Assembly (NCBI GenBank): GCA_039566865.1
Contig: CM076957.1
Coordinates: 8,379,896 to 8,443,895, forward strand
Source: Aurelia coerulea
Taxonomy: Eukaryota > Cnidaria > Scyphozoa > Semaeostomeae > Ulmaridae
DNA length: 64,000 nucleotides
Reading direction: 5' to 3'
A program made the position numbers and the translations under genes. Of the stretch, positions 46,190-57,838 are shown one piece after another. The first letter of the stretch is position 1. Each line of letters starts with the position of its first letter. A model generated the notes under the pieces. It was not told the DNA's origin and searched no databases. It saw only the letters and a list, made by a program, of their open reading frames with translations.

Positions 46190-49100
46190 AAACAGTGCTC
46201 TTTCAAATTCATAAATCAAGTTCTTTTTGGCTACCGTAACGAAGATCTACGCTAGACGGTGCTCTTGCAAATTCATAAATCAAATTCTCTTTGGCTACTG
46301 TAACGAAGATGTACGCTAAAACGGTGCTCTTTCAATTCATAAATCAAATTCTCTTTGGCCACCGTAACGAAGATGTACGCTAAACGGTGCTCTTTCAAAT
46401 TCATAAATCAAGTTCTCTTTGGCTACCGTAACGAAGATTTACGCTAAACGGTGCTCTTGCAAATTCATAAATCAAATTCTCTTTGGCTACCGTAACGAAG
46501 ATATACGCTAGACGGTGCTCTTGCAAATTCATAAATCAAATTCTCTTTGGCTACCGTAACGAAGATGTACGCTAAACGGTGCTCTTTCAAATTCATAAAT
46601 CAAATTCTCTTTGGCTACCGAAACGAAGATATACGCTAGACGGTGCTCTTTCAAATTCATAAATCAAATTCTCTTTGGCTACCGTAACGAAGATGTACGC
46701 TAAACGGTGCTCTTTCAAATTCATAAATCAAATTCTCTTTGGCTACCGCAACGAAGATATACGCTAGACGGTGCTCTTGCAAATTCATAAATCAAATTCT
46801 CTTTGGCTACCGTAACGAAGATGTACGCTAAACGGTGCTCTTTCAAATTCATAAATCAAATTCTCTTTGGCTACCGTAACGAAGATATACGCTAGACGGT
46901 GCTCTTTCAAATTCATAAATCAAATTCTCTTTGGCTACCGTAACGAAGATGTACGCTAAACGGTGCTCTTTCAAATTCATAAATCAAATTCTCTTTGGCT
47001 ACCGTAACGAAGATATACGCTAGACGGTGCTCTTTCAAATTCATAAATCAAATTCTCTTTGGCTACCGTAACGAAGATGTACGCTAAACGGTGCTCTTTC
47101 AAATTCATAAATCAAATTCTCTTTGGCTACCGTAACGAAGATATACGCTAGACGGTGCTCTTTCACATTCATAAATCAAATTCTCTTTGGCTACAGTAAC
47201 AAAGATATACGCTAGACGGTGCTCTTGCAAATTCATAAATCAAATTCTCTTTGGCTACCGTAACGAAGATGTACGCTAAACGGTGCTCTTTCAAATTCAT
47301 AAGTCAAATTCTCTTTGGCTACCGTAACGAAGATTTACGCTAGACGGTGCTCTTGCAAATTCATAAATCAAATTCTCTTTGGCTACCGTAACGAAGATGT
47401 ACGCTAAAACGGTGCTCTTTCAAATTCATAAATCAAATTCTCTTTGGCTACCGTAACGAAGATATACGCTAGACGGTGCTCTTGCAAATTCATAAATCAA
47501 ATTCTCTTTGGCTACCGTAACCAAGATTTACGCTAAACGGTGCTCTTTCAAATTCATAAATCAAATTCTCTTTGGCTACCGTAACGAAGATTTACGCAAT
47601 GGTGCTCTTTCAAAATCAAATTCTCTTTGGCTACCGTAACGAAGATGTACGCTTAACGGTGCTCTTTCAAATTCATAAATCAAATTCTCTTTGGCTACCG
47701 TAACGAAGATGTACGCTAAAACGGTGCTCTTTCAAATTCATAAATCAAAATTCTCTTTGGCTACCGTAACGAAGATTTACGCTAGACGGTGCTCTTGCAA
47801 ATTCATAAATCAAATTCTCTTTGGCTACCGTAACGAAGATTTACGCAATGGTGCTCTTTCAAAATCAAATTCTCTTTGGCTACCGTAACGAAGATGTACG
47901 CTAAACGGTGCTCTTTCAAATTCATAAATCAAATTCTCTTTGGCTACCGTAACGAAGATGTACCCTAAAACGGTGCTCTTTCAAATTCATAAATCAAAAT
48001 TCTCTTTGGCTACCGTAACGAAGATTTACGCTAGACGGTGCTCTTGCAAATTCATAAATCAAATTCTCTTTGGCTACCGTAACGAAGATTTACGCTAGAC
48101 GGTACTCTTTCAAATTCATAAATCAAATTCTCTTTGGCTACCGTAACGAAGATTTACGCTAAACGGTGCTCTTTCAAAATCCAATTCTCTTTGGCTACCG
48201 TAACGAAGATGTACGCTAAACGGTGCTCTTTCAAATTCATAAATCAAATTCTCTTTGGCTACCGTAACGAAGATGTACGCAATGGTGCTCTTTCATAAAT
48301 CAAATTCTCTTTGGCTACCGTAACGAAGATGTACGCTAAACGGTGCTCTTTCAAATTCATAAATCAAATTCTCTTTGGCTACCGTAACGAAGATGTACGC
48401 AATGGTGCTTTTTCAAAATCAAATTCTCTTTGGCTACCGTAACGAAGATTTACGCTAAACGGTGCTCTTTCAAAATCCAATTCTCTTTGGCTACCGTAAC
48501 GAAGATGTACGCTAAACGGTGCTCTTTCAAATTCATAAATCAAATTCTCTTTGGCTACCGTAACGAAGATTTACGCTAAACGGTGCTCTTTCAAAATCAA
48601 ATTCTCTTTGGCTACCGTAACGAAGATTTACGCTAAACGGTGCTCTTTCAAATTCATAAATCAAATTCTCTTTGGCTACCGTAACGAAGATTTACGCAAT
48701 GGTGCTCTTTCAAAATCAAATTCTCTTTGGCTACCGTAACGAAGATGTACGCTAAAACGGTGCTCTTTCAAATTCATAAATCAAAATTCTCTTTGGCTAC
48801 CGTAACGAAGATGTACGCTAAAACGGTGCTCTTTCAAATTCATAAATCAAAATTCTCTTTGGCTACCGTAACGAAGATATACGCTAAAACGGTGCTCTTT
48901 CAAATTCATAAATCAAAATTCTCTTTGGCTACCGTAACGAAGATGTACGCTAAAACGGTGCTCTTTCAAATTCATAAATCAAAATTCTCTTTGGCTACCG
49001 TAACGAAGATATACGCTAGACGGTGCTCTTGCAAATTCATAAATCAATTTCTCTTTGGCTACCGTAACGAAGATTTACGCTAAACGGTGCTCTTGCAAAT

Positions 49101-49986
49101 TCATAAATCAAATTCTCTTTGGCTACCGTAACGAAGATTTACGCTAAACGGTGCTCTTTCAAAATCCAATTCTCTTTGGCTACCGTAACGAAGATGTACG
49201 CTAAACGGTGCTCTTTCAAATTCATAAATCAAATTCTCTTTGGCTACCGTAACGAAGATGTACGCTAAACGGTGCTCTTTCAAATTCATAAATCAAATTC
49301 TCTTTGGCTACCGTAACGAAGATAAACGCTAGACGGTGCTCTTTCAAATTCATAAATCAAATTCTCTTTGGCTACCGTAACGAAGATATACGCTAAACGG
49401 TGCTCTTTCAAATTCATAAATCAAATTCTCTTTGGCTACCGTAACGAAGATATACGCTAGACGGTGCTCTTTCAAATTCATAAATCAAATTCTCTTTGGC
49501 TACCGTAACGAAGATATACGCTAAACGGTGCTCTTTCAAATTCATAAATCAAATTATTTTTGGCTACCGTAACGAAGATATACGCTAGACGGTGCTCTTT
49601 CAAATTCATAAATCAAATTCTCTTTGGCTACCGTAACGAAGATGTACGCTAAACGGTGCTCTTTCAAATTCATAAACCAAAATTCTCTTTGGCTACCGTA
49701 ACGAAGATTTACGCTAGACGGTGCTCTTGCAAATTCATAAATCAAATTGTCTTTGGCTACCGTAACGAAGATGTACGCTAAAACGGTGCTCTTTCAAATT
49801 CATAAATCAAATTCTCTTTGGCTACCGTAACGAAGATGTACGCTAAACGGTGCTCTTGCAAATTCATAAATCAAATTCTCTTTGGCTACCGTAACGAAGA
49901 TGTACGCTAAAACGGTGCTCTTTCAAATTCATAAATCAAATTCTCTTTGGCTACCGTAACGAAGATGTACGCTAAACGGTGCTCTT
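46190..49986. repeat. 64-bp satellite, array 1 (about 59 monomers)
   Basis: The monomer core is CTCTTTGGCTACCGTAACGA followed by AGATNTACGCTARACGGTGC and an AT-rich AAATTCATAAATCAAATT part. The period is 64 bp, measured between successive GGCTACCGTAACG words (46997 to 47061). Two monomer types, GATGTACGCTAAAC and GATATACGCTAGAC, alternate between about 46560 and 47150, giving a 128-bp dimer. Shortened ACGCAATGG variants cluster at 47590-48720, and 66-bp variants (CTAAAACGG, AAAATTC) at 48720-49020. The first units near 46190-46240 are degenerate. Confidence 0.95.
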
Positions 49987-50446
49987 TAAAAATTGGCGGA
50001 GGACATTAAATATGTGAAAGGTTTGCAAAATGTCAGTGAGTCCCCACAATGGTCGTTTGATATTTGCATTGCTGATGTTCCTTGAGACTGGGCTGAGCGC
50101 CCTCCTACTGCCTAATATTGATAAAGAATGACATCTTGCAATATTAAATAACAATATTTAATAAGTTAAATTTCATAAATAGGTTTTATTAACTTAGCAA
50201 TAGGGTAGGGGGTCACGCAGCCCAGCCACAAGGAACCCAGCCACAGACCGAGTGTAAAGGTTTTTAGATAAACCCCCAAGTGGCTAGGAGCGACTTATTA
50301 ACTAAGGAGAAAACTTAATCAAAAATAACAACTAGGTTTTAGTGAGTTACACAGAGATCACTTAAGGAACGAGAAATGTTTACTAAAAATTCCATCGGAC
50401 ACTGGCCACATAAAATTATATAACAACCAAATCACACACAAATTAT
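49987..50446. repeat. Non-satellite spacer, copy 1
   Basis: About 460 bp with no satellite similarity lie between the arrays. A near-identical copy is at 53444-53907. Words include AGGACATTAAATATGTGAAA, TCCTTGAGACTGGGCTGAGC and GGGTAGGGGGTCACGCAGCC. No coding frame was seen. Confidence 0.9.
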
Positions 50447-53443
50447 GGCTACCGTAACGATGATATACGCTAGACGGTGCTCTTTCAAATTCATAAATCA
50501 AATTCTCTTTGGCTACCGTAACGAAGATGTACGCTAAACGGTGCTCTTTCAAATTCATAAATCAAATTCTCTTTGGCTACCGTAACGAAGATGTACGCTA
50601 AACGGTGCTCTTTCAAATTCATAAATCAAATTCTCTTTGGCTACCGTAACGAAGATTTACGCTAAACGGTGCTCTTTCAAATTCATAAATCAAATTCTCT
50701 TTGGCTACCGTAACGAAGATGTACGCTAAACGGTGCTCTTTCAAATTCATAAATCAAATTCTCTTTGGCTACCGTAACGAAGATGTACGCTAAATGGTGC
50801 TCTATCAAATTCATAAATCAAATTCTCTTTGGCTACCGTAACGAAGATTTACGCTAGACGGTGCTCTTTCAAATTTATAAATCAAATTCTCTTTGGCTAC
50901 CGTAACGAAGATTTACGCTAAACGGTGGTCTTTCAAATTCATAAATCAAATTCTCTTTGGCTACCGTAACGAAGATGTACGCTAAATGGTGCTCTATCAA
51001 ATTCATAAATCAAATTCTCTTTGGCTACCGTAACGAAGATATACGCTAAACGGTGCTCTTTCAAATTCATAAATCAAATTATTTTTGGCTACCGTAACGA
51101 AGATATACGCTAGACGGTGCTCTTTCAAATTCATAAATCAAATTCTCTTTGGCTACCGTAACGAAGATAAACGCTAGACGGTGCTCTTGCAAATTCATAA
51201 ATCAAATTCTCTTTGGCTACCGTAACGAAGATTTACGCTAAACGGTGCTCTTTCAAATTCATAAATCAAATTCTCTTTGGCTACCGTAACGAAGATAAAC
51301 GCTAGACGGTGCTCTTTCAAATTCATAAATCAAAATTCTCTTTGGCTACCGTAACGAAGATGTACGCTAAACGGTGCTCTTTCAAATTCATAAATCAAAT
51401 TCTCTTTGGCTACCGTAACGAAGATTTACGCTAAACGGTACTCTTTCAAATTCATAAATCAAATTCTCTTTGGCTACCGTAACGAAGATAAACGCTAAAC
51501 GGTGCTCTTTCAAATCCATAAATCAAATTCTCTTTGGCTACCGTAACGAAGATAAACGCTAGACGGTGCTCTTTCAAATTCATAAATCAAATTCTCTTTG
51601 GCTACCGTAACGAAGATAAACGCTAGACGGTGCTCTTTCAAATTCATAAATCAAATTCTCTTTGGCTACCGTAACGACGATGTACGCTAAACGGTGCTCT
51701 TTCAAATTCATAAATCAAATTCTCTTTGGCTACCGTAACGAAGATTTACGCTAAACGGTACTCTTTCAAATTCATAAATCAAATTCTCTTTGGCTACCGT
51801 AACGAAGATAAACGCTAAACGGTGCTCTTTCAAATTCATAAATCAAATTCTCTTTGGCTACCGTAACGAAGATAAACGCTAGACGGTGCTCTTTCAAATT
51901 CATAAATCAAATTCTCTTTGGCTACCGTAACGAAGATATACGCTAAACGGTGCTCTTTCAAATTCATAAATCAAATTCTCTTTGGCTACCGTAACGAAGA
52001 TGTACGCTAAACGGTGCTCTTTCAAATTCATAAATCAAATTCTCTTTGGCTACCGTAACGAAGATAAACGCTAGACGGTGCTCTTTCAAATTCATAAATC
52101 AAATTCTCTTTGGCTACCGTAACGAAGATATACGCTAAACGGTGCTCTTGCAAATTTATAAATCAAATTCTCTTTGGCTACTGTAACGAAGATATACGCT
52201 AGACGGTGCTCTTGCAAATTCATAAATCAAATTCTCTTTGGCTACCGTAACGAAGATATACGCTAAACGGTGCTCTTTCAAATTCATAAATCAAATTATT
52301 TTTGGCTACCGTAACGAAGATATACGCTAGACGGTGCTCTTTCAAATTCATAAATCAAATTCTCTTTGGCTACCGTAACGAAGATGTACGCTAAACGGTG
52401 CTCTTTCAAATTCATAAATCAAATTCTCTTTGGCTACCGTAACGAAGATATACGCTAGACGGTGCTCTTGCAAATTCATAAATCAAATTCTCTTTGGCTA
52501 CCGTAACGAAGATGTACGCTAAAACGGTGCTCTTTCAAATTCATAAATCAAAATTCTCTTTGGCTACCGTAACGAAGATTTACGCTAGACGGTGCTCTTG
52601 CAAATTTATAAATCAAATTCTCTTTGGCTACCGTAACGAAGATGTACGCTAAAACGGTGCTCTTCCAAATTCATAAATCAAATTCTCTTTGGCTACCGTA
52701 ACGAAGATATACGCTAGACGGTGCTCTTGCAAATTCATAAATCAAATTCTCTTTGGCTACCGTAACGAAGATGTACGCTAAAACGGTGCTCTTTCAAATT
52801 CATAAATCAAAATTCTCTTTGGCTACCGTAACGAAGATTTACGCTAGACGGTGCTCTTTCAAATTTATAAATCAAATTCTCTTTGGCTACCGTAACGAAG
52901 ATGTACGCTAAAACGGTGCTCTTCCAAATTCATAAATCAAATTCTCTTTGGCTACCGTAACGAAGATGTACGCTAAAACGGTGCTCTTCCAAATTCATAA
53001 ATCAAATTCTCTTTGGCTACCGTAACGAAGATTTACGCTAGACGGTGCTCTTGCAAATTTATAAATCAAATTCTCTTTGGCTACCGTAACGAAGATGTAC
53101 GCTAAAACGGTGCTCTTCCAAATTCATAAATCAAATTCTCTTTGGCTACCGTAACGAAGATGTACGCTAAAACGGTGCTCTTTCAAATTCATAAATCAAA
53201 ATTCTCTTTGGCTACCGTAACGAAGATTTACGCTAGACGGTGCTCTTGCAAATTTATAAATCAAATTCTCTTTGGCTACCGTAACGAAGATGTACGCTAA
53301 AACGGTGCTCTTCCAAATTCATAAATCAAATTCTCTTTGGCTACCGTAACGAAGATGTACGCTAAAACGGTGCTCTTCCAAATTCATAAATCAAATTCTC
53401 TTTGGCTACCGTAACGAAGATGTACGCTAAACGGTGCTCTTTA
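50447..53443. repeat. 64-bp satellite, array 2 (about 47 monomers)
   Basis: This is the same monomer as array 1. It is enriched in GATAAACGCTAGAC variants (51160-52080), absent or rare in array 1, and in CTCTTCCAAATT variants towards the end. It starts and stops next to the two spacer copies, so spacer plus array forms a unit of about 3.46 kb. Confidence 0.95.
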
Positions 53444-53907
53444 AAAATACAAAGAAATTAGCGGAGGATATTCAATATGTGAAAGGTTTGCAAAAGGTCA
53501 GTGAGTCCCCACAAGGGTCGTTTGATATTTGCATTGCTGATGTTCCTTGAGACTGGGCTGAGCGCCCTCCTACTGCCTAATATTGATAAAGAATGACATC
53601 TTGCAATATTAAATAACAATATTTAATAAGTTAAATTTCATAAATAGGTTTTATTAACTTAGCAATAGGGTAGGGGGTCACGCAGCCCAGCCACAAGGAA
53701 CCCAGCCACAGACCGAGTGTAAAGGTTTTTAGATAAACCCCCAAGTGGCTAGGAGCGACTTATTAACTAAGGAGAAAAATTAATCAAAAATAACAACTAG
53801 GTTTTAGGGAGTTACACAGAGATCACTTAAGGAACGAGAAATGTTTACTAAAAATTCCATCGGACACTGGCCACATAAAATTATATAACAACCAAATCAC
53901 ACAATTT
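53444..53907. repeat. Non-satellite spacer, copy 2
   Basis: It is a near-identical direct copy of 49987-50446 at a distance of 3.46 kb, with a few substitutions and small indels (for example an extra ATACAAAG near its start). Confidence 0.9.
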
Positions 53908-54130
53908 ATGGCTACCGTAACGACGATATACGCTAGACGGTGCTCTTTGAAATTCATAAATCAAAATCTTTTTGGCTACCGTAACGAAGATTTACCAAGA
54001 CAGAGCTCTTTCAAATCCATAAATAAAATTCTATTTGGCTACCGTAACGAAGATGTACGCTAGACGGTGCTCTTTCAAATTGACAAATAGAATTCTCTTT
54101 GGCTATAAACAGTAAGGAAGATTTATGCTA
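53908..54130. repeat. Degenerate satellite monomers at the array edge
   Basis: Three or four monomers with increasing divergence (GATTTACCAAGACAGAGC, AATTGACAAATAGAATTC) fade out by about 54130. Edge decay is expected where unequal exchange no longer homogenises the units. Confidence 0.8.
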
Positions 54131-54931
54131 ATAAGCGGTGCCCCTCAACTTATAAATGAAATTTTGGCAAAAAGATGAAATTTGAAAAAAGATATACGTA
54201 AGACAAAACTCTCTTCGTAATCAAAAAATCCTGTTACGAAAATGTCGCTAAATGATGTCTCTGTAAAAGTATACAAGAAATATTTATGCAGCTGGGACGT
54301 ACTGGCACATTGAAAAAACAGCACGTGGTGTTATGTTTTTATGCAAAAAATACCGAGAGAGCTTTCCATTGCAAAATAAATGGAGCGACCCGCACAAAGA
54401 AACGCATATAAAGCCCAGGCAAGCATAGTAAAACCTATAGTAAGGTAAAGAGCGGAATCTCCTACGATGTTCGAGACAACGAACGAGACGCAGATTATTG
54501 ATTAAAAAATGGGCCTAAATGATAGAATGAATATTGATATTAGCTTACAGCACTTGCTACTGGCTCGGTCTGCTGGCTTTCCACTGCTTGCTGAACTCGT
54601 TGTTAAGAAACTTCAGCTACCTGGTTAGCTGGCTGTTGTATTTCATCTTCATAAATGCCTAGTATATTTCGACTTCGATATCAGGTACCTGCTCCAAAGG
54701 GCTTGGGCTAGGTCGGCGACGGTTCTTTCACGACATAACTGAAGCGAGAGCTTTTACACGTGTGACTGCTTGTTGCGTAGAAAGAGACGGAATAAACCAA
54801 TTCTAAGCTTTTAATACCTTGCTTGAGCCTCAAGGGGCTACACACATAGCTAAACAGATCCCATGGGGGTAAAGAATGGAGTTTCCATGCGTTATTTTGA
54901 GATTTCAGAGCGACCCCTTGGGTGAGAATAG

Positions 54932-56163
54932 TATTGTAGCAAAATGACTGTCCATTTGTATTCCCATAACGCTTTCATAAACTTTGGATAGAGCTGACAA
55001 GACACTAATTGGCCTGAAATTTCCTTTCCAGCTGGAATCATCTTTTTTGAAATCGAGGAGACATCAGCTTTCTTTAATTCGTCTGGGAACGAGCAATTTT
55101 GTATGGCTGTATTTATGCAGTCAGTTAGGTATGGGCATAAGATATCCTTGACCATCTTGATTATCTTAGTGGGTATATTTCCACTGGTGGATTTGCTAGC
55201 ATCTAGTGCCTCGATAAACTTCATAACATCCCAAGGGTAAACATGGGAAAATTGGAATTTCTGCTCATAACTGACCTCATGTTTGATAGCGATAATACTT
55301 GGATGGTTACTGTATTTAATTAAAGCAGCCTCTACTTTCTCATCTAACTCTATGCAGCCAGATACTTGTTTAAACATAGGGTCCAGCCCTAGAGAATCCG
55401 TAATATTTACCAAATGCGAGTTGAAACATTCAGCGATCATAGCATCATCTGATATAATCACTTCGTCCTCAATCAGAATGATTTTTTCTCCCATTGGACT
55501 TCCATTTGAAAACATGGGTTTAACCGCTTTCCAAAAGTTCTTCTCATTATCGATAGACCTAGGTTCAATCGAGCGATAGAATTCAAATTTTGCTTTCCTG
55601 TTCATCTTAACAACCAGATTTCGCTGTTTCTTATATTTCTCAAAATCTTCAGTTTCTCCTGATTTATTAGATTTCTTTTTCAGTGTCGATCTCGTCATCA
55701 TTGCTTTCCTAAGATCCTTATCATAATGTTGCTTGTTGTTTCCTCTAACAGTCCTTTGTTTAAGCGGGGCATGCTTTTCAAGTTCTCCGGCAAGGACTGC
55801 CTGTAATGCAGAATATTCTGTTGGGAAAGTTTGTCGTAACTTCATCTCTACATCTTTTAGAAATTCTTCTGCGCGAAATGTTTTGTATTCACGATATTTC
55901 ACTATTTTTGGGGGCAACTTAACAAAGGTTGATTTTAATACTGTGTAAATCAGATGATGATGATCGCTGAAGCCTGTTTCAAATGATTGACTTCCCATGA
56001 AAGAGTGTTTTCTATTGGTAAGCATGAGATCAATACACTTCCCCTTTTTTGATTTGAAACATGTAGGCCCCTTGACAAGGCTGTAAAGCTTGTACGCCTC
56101 AACCAGTGGGACCAAAGCATTGTCGTTTAACTCCATATTAAAATCACCAAGTATCAAACAAAT
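54932..56163 (-). pseudogene. CR1-like LINE, minus copy, endonuclease C-terminus to RT N-terminus
   Basis: On the minus strand the text runs DIICLILGDFNMELN and SDHHHLIYTVL (the C-terminal half of the apurinic-type endonuclease, with GDFN and SDHH motifs), a linker, FWKAVKPMFSNGSP, STSGNIPTKIIK, CPYLTDCINTAIQ and DELKKADV. It then frameshifts near 55045 and reaches the insertion at MDSHFATIL. The 3' half is at 41384-42657. The 456-codon open frame is chimeric at its start: its first 33 or so codons (56262-56164) are antisense of the plus-strand CR1. The 5' end is truncated inside the endonuclease. Confidence 0.88.
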
Positions 56164-56999
56164 GATGTCTCTGTGACAGTTGGCAATTCTCTGATAAGAG
56201 AGAGCATTGAAGAAAAACTTCTTGGTGTTACCATCGATAAAGATCTTAGTTTCAAAACCCACCTAGATTCTCTCTGTAAGAAGGCCAGTCAGAAACTCCA
56301 TGCACTAGCGCGGATATCAAAGTTTATGGATACAGATAAAATAGTTCTGATGATGAATACGTTTTTCATGTCACAGTTCAGCTACTGTCCCCTGATTTGG
56401 ATGTTTCATGACAGACGTATCAATAATAAAGTAAATAAGATTCATGAACGAGCTCTACGGATCGCATACAAAGATAGTCACTCTTGTTTTGAATCCCTTT
56501 TAGAAAGGAATAATTCTGTGTCTGTTCACCAGAAAAATCTGCAGTTGTTGTTGGTCGAAATTTTTAAAACTAAGGAAAACCTGAATCCAAGCGTCATGAA
56601 AGATATCTTTGTTGAAAGAACGGAAAACTATAATCTAAGAAGTGGGAATACTCTGCAGTTGCCAAAAGCCAGAACAACAACATACGGAATCGAATCTGTA
56701 TCATTTCTAGGCTCACTGCTTTGGCCTGCATTGCCAGAAAGTTTGAAAACATCAGAAAATCTTGCAGTATTCAACAAAAATTAAGGAACTGGAAAGGACT
56801 GGACTGCAACTGTCGACTTTGTAAAATATACATCGCAGATTTGGGGTATTTATAGTTGATTTTTAAGATTTTGTATTTGTAGAAATTATCATGTAAATAG
56901 GTAAATAGTTGGCTTTAATTAGCTGTAGTTAGCTATCATTTTTCTGTTACTTGCCAACTGTAAATAAATCATTTATTATTATTATTATTATTATTATTG
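56164..56999 (+). pseudogene. CR1-like LINE, plus copy, RT C-terminus, 3' UTR and (TTA)n tail
   Basis: It continues the copy begun at 40930: SVTVGNSLIRESIEEKLLGV, SQFSYCPLIWMFHDR, HERALRIAYKD, HQKNLQLLLVEIFK, NYNLRSGN, ESVSFLGSLLWPALP. A frameshift near 56782 separates it from the usual last block LRNWKGLDCNCRLCK. A 3' UTR and a (TTA)n tail at 56963-56998 follow, then the interrupted palindrome arm resumes at 57000. The two pieces are separated by 14.8 kb of nested insertions. Confidence 0.88.
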
Positions 57000-57785
57000 T
57001 GACTTGAGCAAAGTAACAGGAATTTACAAATAGTTTGCAAATTTTCCCAGATATCCTACCTTGTCCACCATGTTTGTTGTATCCTGAAGTTTTGTTCCAT
57101 CAAGTTAGATTGTAGGGCCAGGACCAGTTTTCCTTTCATTTCACTTTGAATAAATCGCTGTTATGGGACAAAACTGCACCTTTTTGGTAACATCAACTGA
57201 TTCATTTCCTGAAGCTTCCTTTATAAATGTTTGGAGAACTTCTGCTCTGGCAGCTTCACCAACCTCCCATGAGACTGTTTTGATTTGAATCGGGCGCAGA
57301 TTTTGGCGCCAACACGGTGATCGGGTACTAAAACTAGAGACTGGCATCCGCCGGCTCTAAACCGGTCCGCCACTAATTTTCTTTTGCGGAAGGTTTGTTC
57401 CTAGCCTCGTTTTGCATTTCTTCGCTGTGTTAGTATTGAGACATATATTCTCAATCAGATACTTTTACTAAAGATGTTCAATCCCATGGCAATAAATCTG
57501 CAGACAATATCTCTCACCTATGAGAAATTACTTTTTCTTTGTTGTTCTGAGTGAGGAGTCCTTTATGATTTTATCATATATTTTAGGCCTTTTTCAGTTA
57601 TTTTGCAACCACAAAGTTTTCATAAAATTTGAATTTACCAATTTTTCCAATTGTAACAAGGCGAGAACAATCACAAAAAAAAACTTTTCGCTGTCAAGCA
57701 AATATTGATTCGTTCCAATCCATCCAGTACTCTTGATGCTATGAATTTTCAAAAATGGGAACTTTTTTCTGGCTCACCCGGTATA

Positions 57786-57786
57786 A

Positions 57787-57830
<44 letters not shown>

Positions 57831-57838
57831 AATATAAT
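57786..57838. repeat. (AATA)n microsatellite
   Basis: About 12 AATA units flank the right end of the palindromic element. A related AAATAATAATATAATA run precedes its left end (33905-33952), so the element appears to have landed in or beside this microsatellite. Confidence 0.85.

Larger units (their letters stand above)
43127..54931. mobile_element. 11.8-kb TA-flanked element carrying the satellite array
   Basis: It starts ACCTATTCTCATCC and ends GGGTGAGAATAG, with TA at 43125-43126 and 54932-54933. Its 58-bp start and 182-bp end are shared with the short sibling at 42658-43124. Inside are about 3 kb of non-coding sequence (43185-46185, with one hAT-like MITE) and then the 64-bp satellite arrays and their spacers to about 54130. 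The pair splits the RT frame of the minus-strand CR1, so it inserted after that LINE. No transposase frame was found. Confidence 0.7.
33953..57783. mobile_element. Giant palindromic TIR element with an RT frame in its loop
   Basis: The ends TACCGGGTGAGCCAGAAAAA and TTTTTCTGGCTCACCCGGTA sit in an AATA-rich target with TA at both edges. The left arm (33953-36500) is mirrored by 39130-40929 and, after a 16-kb stack of later insertions, by 57000-57783. Short matching stretches, such as 35581-35796 against 39826-40041, differ at only a few bases. Without the insertions the element would be about 7.8 kb. The loop (36500-39130) holds a small hairpin and a LINE-type reverse transcriptase. No DDE transposase frame was seen. 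Confidence 0.8.

Noticed and set aside
46190..53443. Regular 64-bp repeats resembling a CRISPR array
   Set aside because: The whole 64-bp unit is repeated, with no unique spacers between conserved repeats, and the context is eukaryotic LINE and TIR DNA. It is a satellite.
42943..54931. Direct 182-bp repeats as LTRs of a retrotransposon
   Set aside because: They end in GGGTGAGAATAG rather than CA, no primer-binding site or gag/pol was seen, and both blocks also share a 58-bp start, which fits two tandem TIR elements with TA borders better.
54892..56262. 456-codon minus-strand frame as one intact LINE protein
   Set aside because: Its first 33 or so codons are antisense of the plus-strand CR1, it frameshifts near 55045, and its end reads into the satellite-carrying element. 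Only 54932-56163 is LINE.
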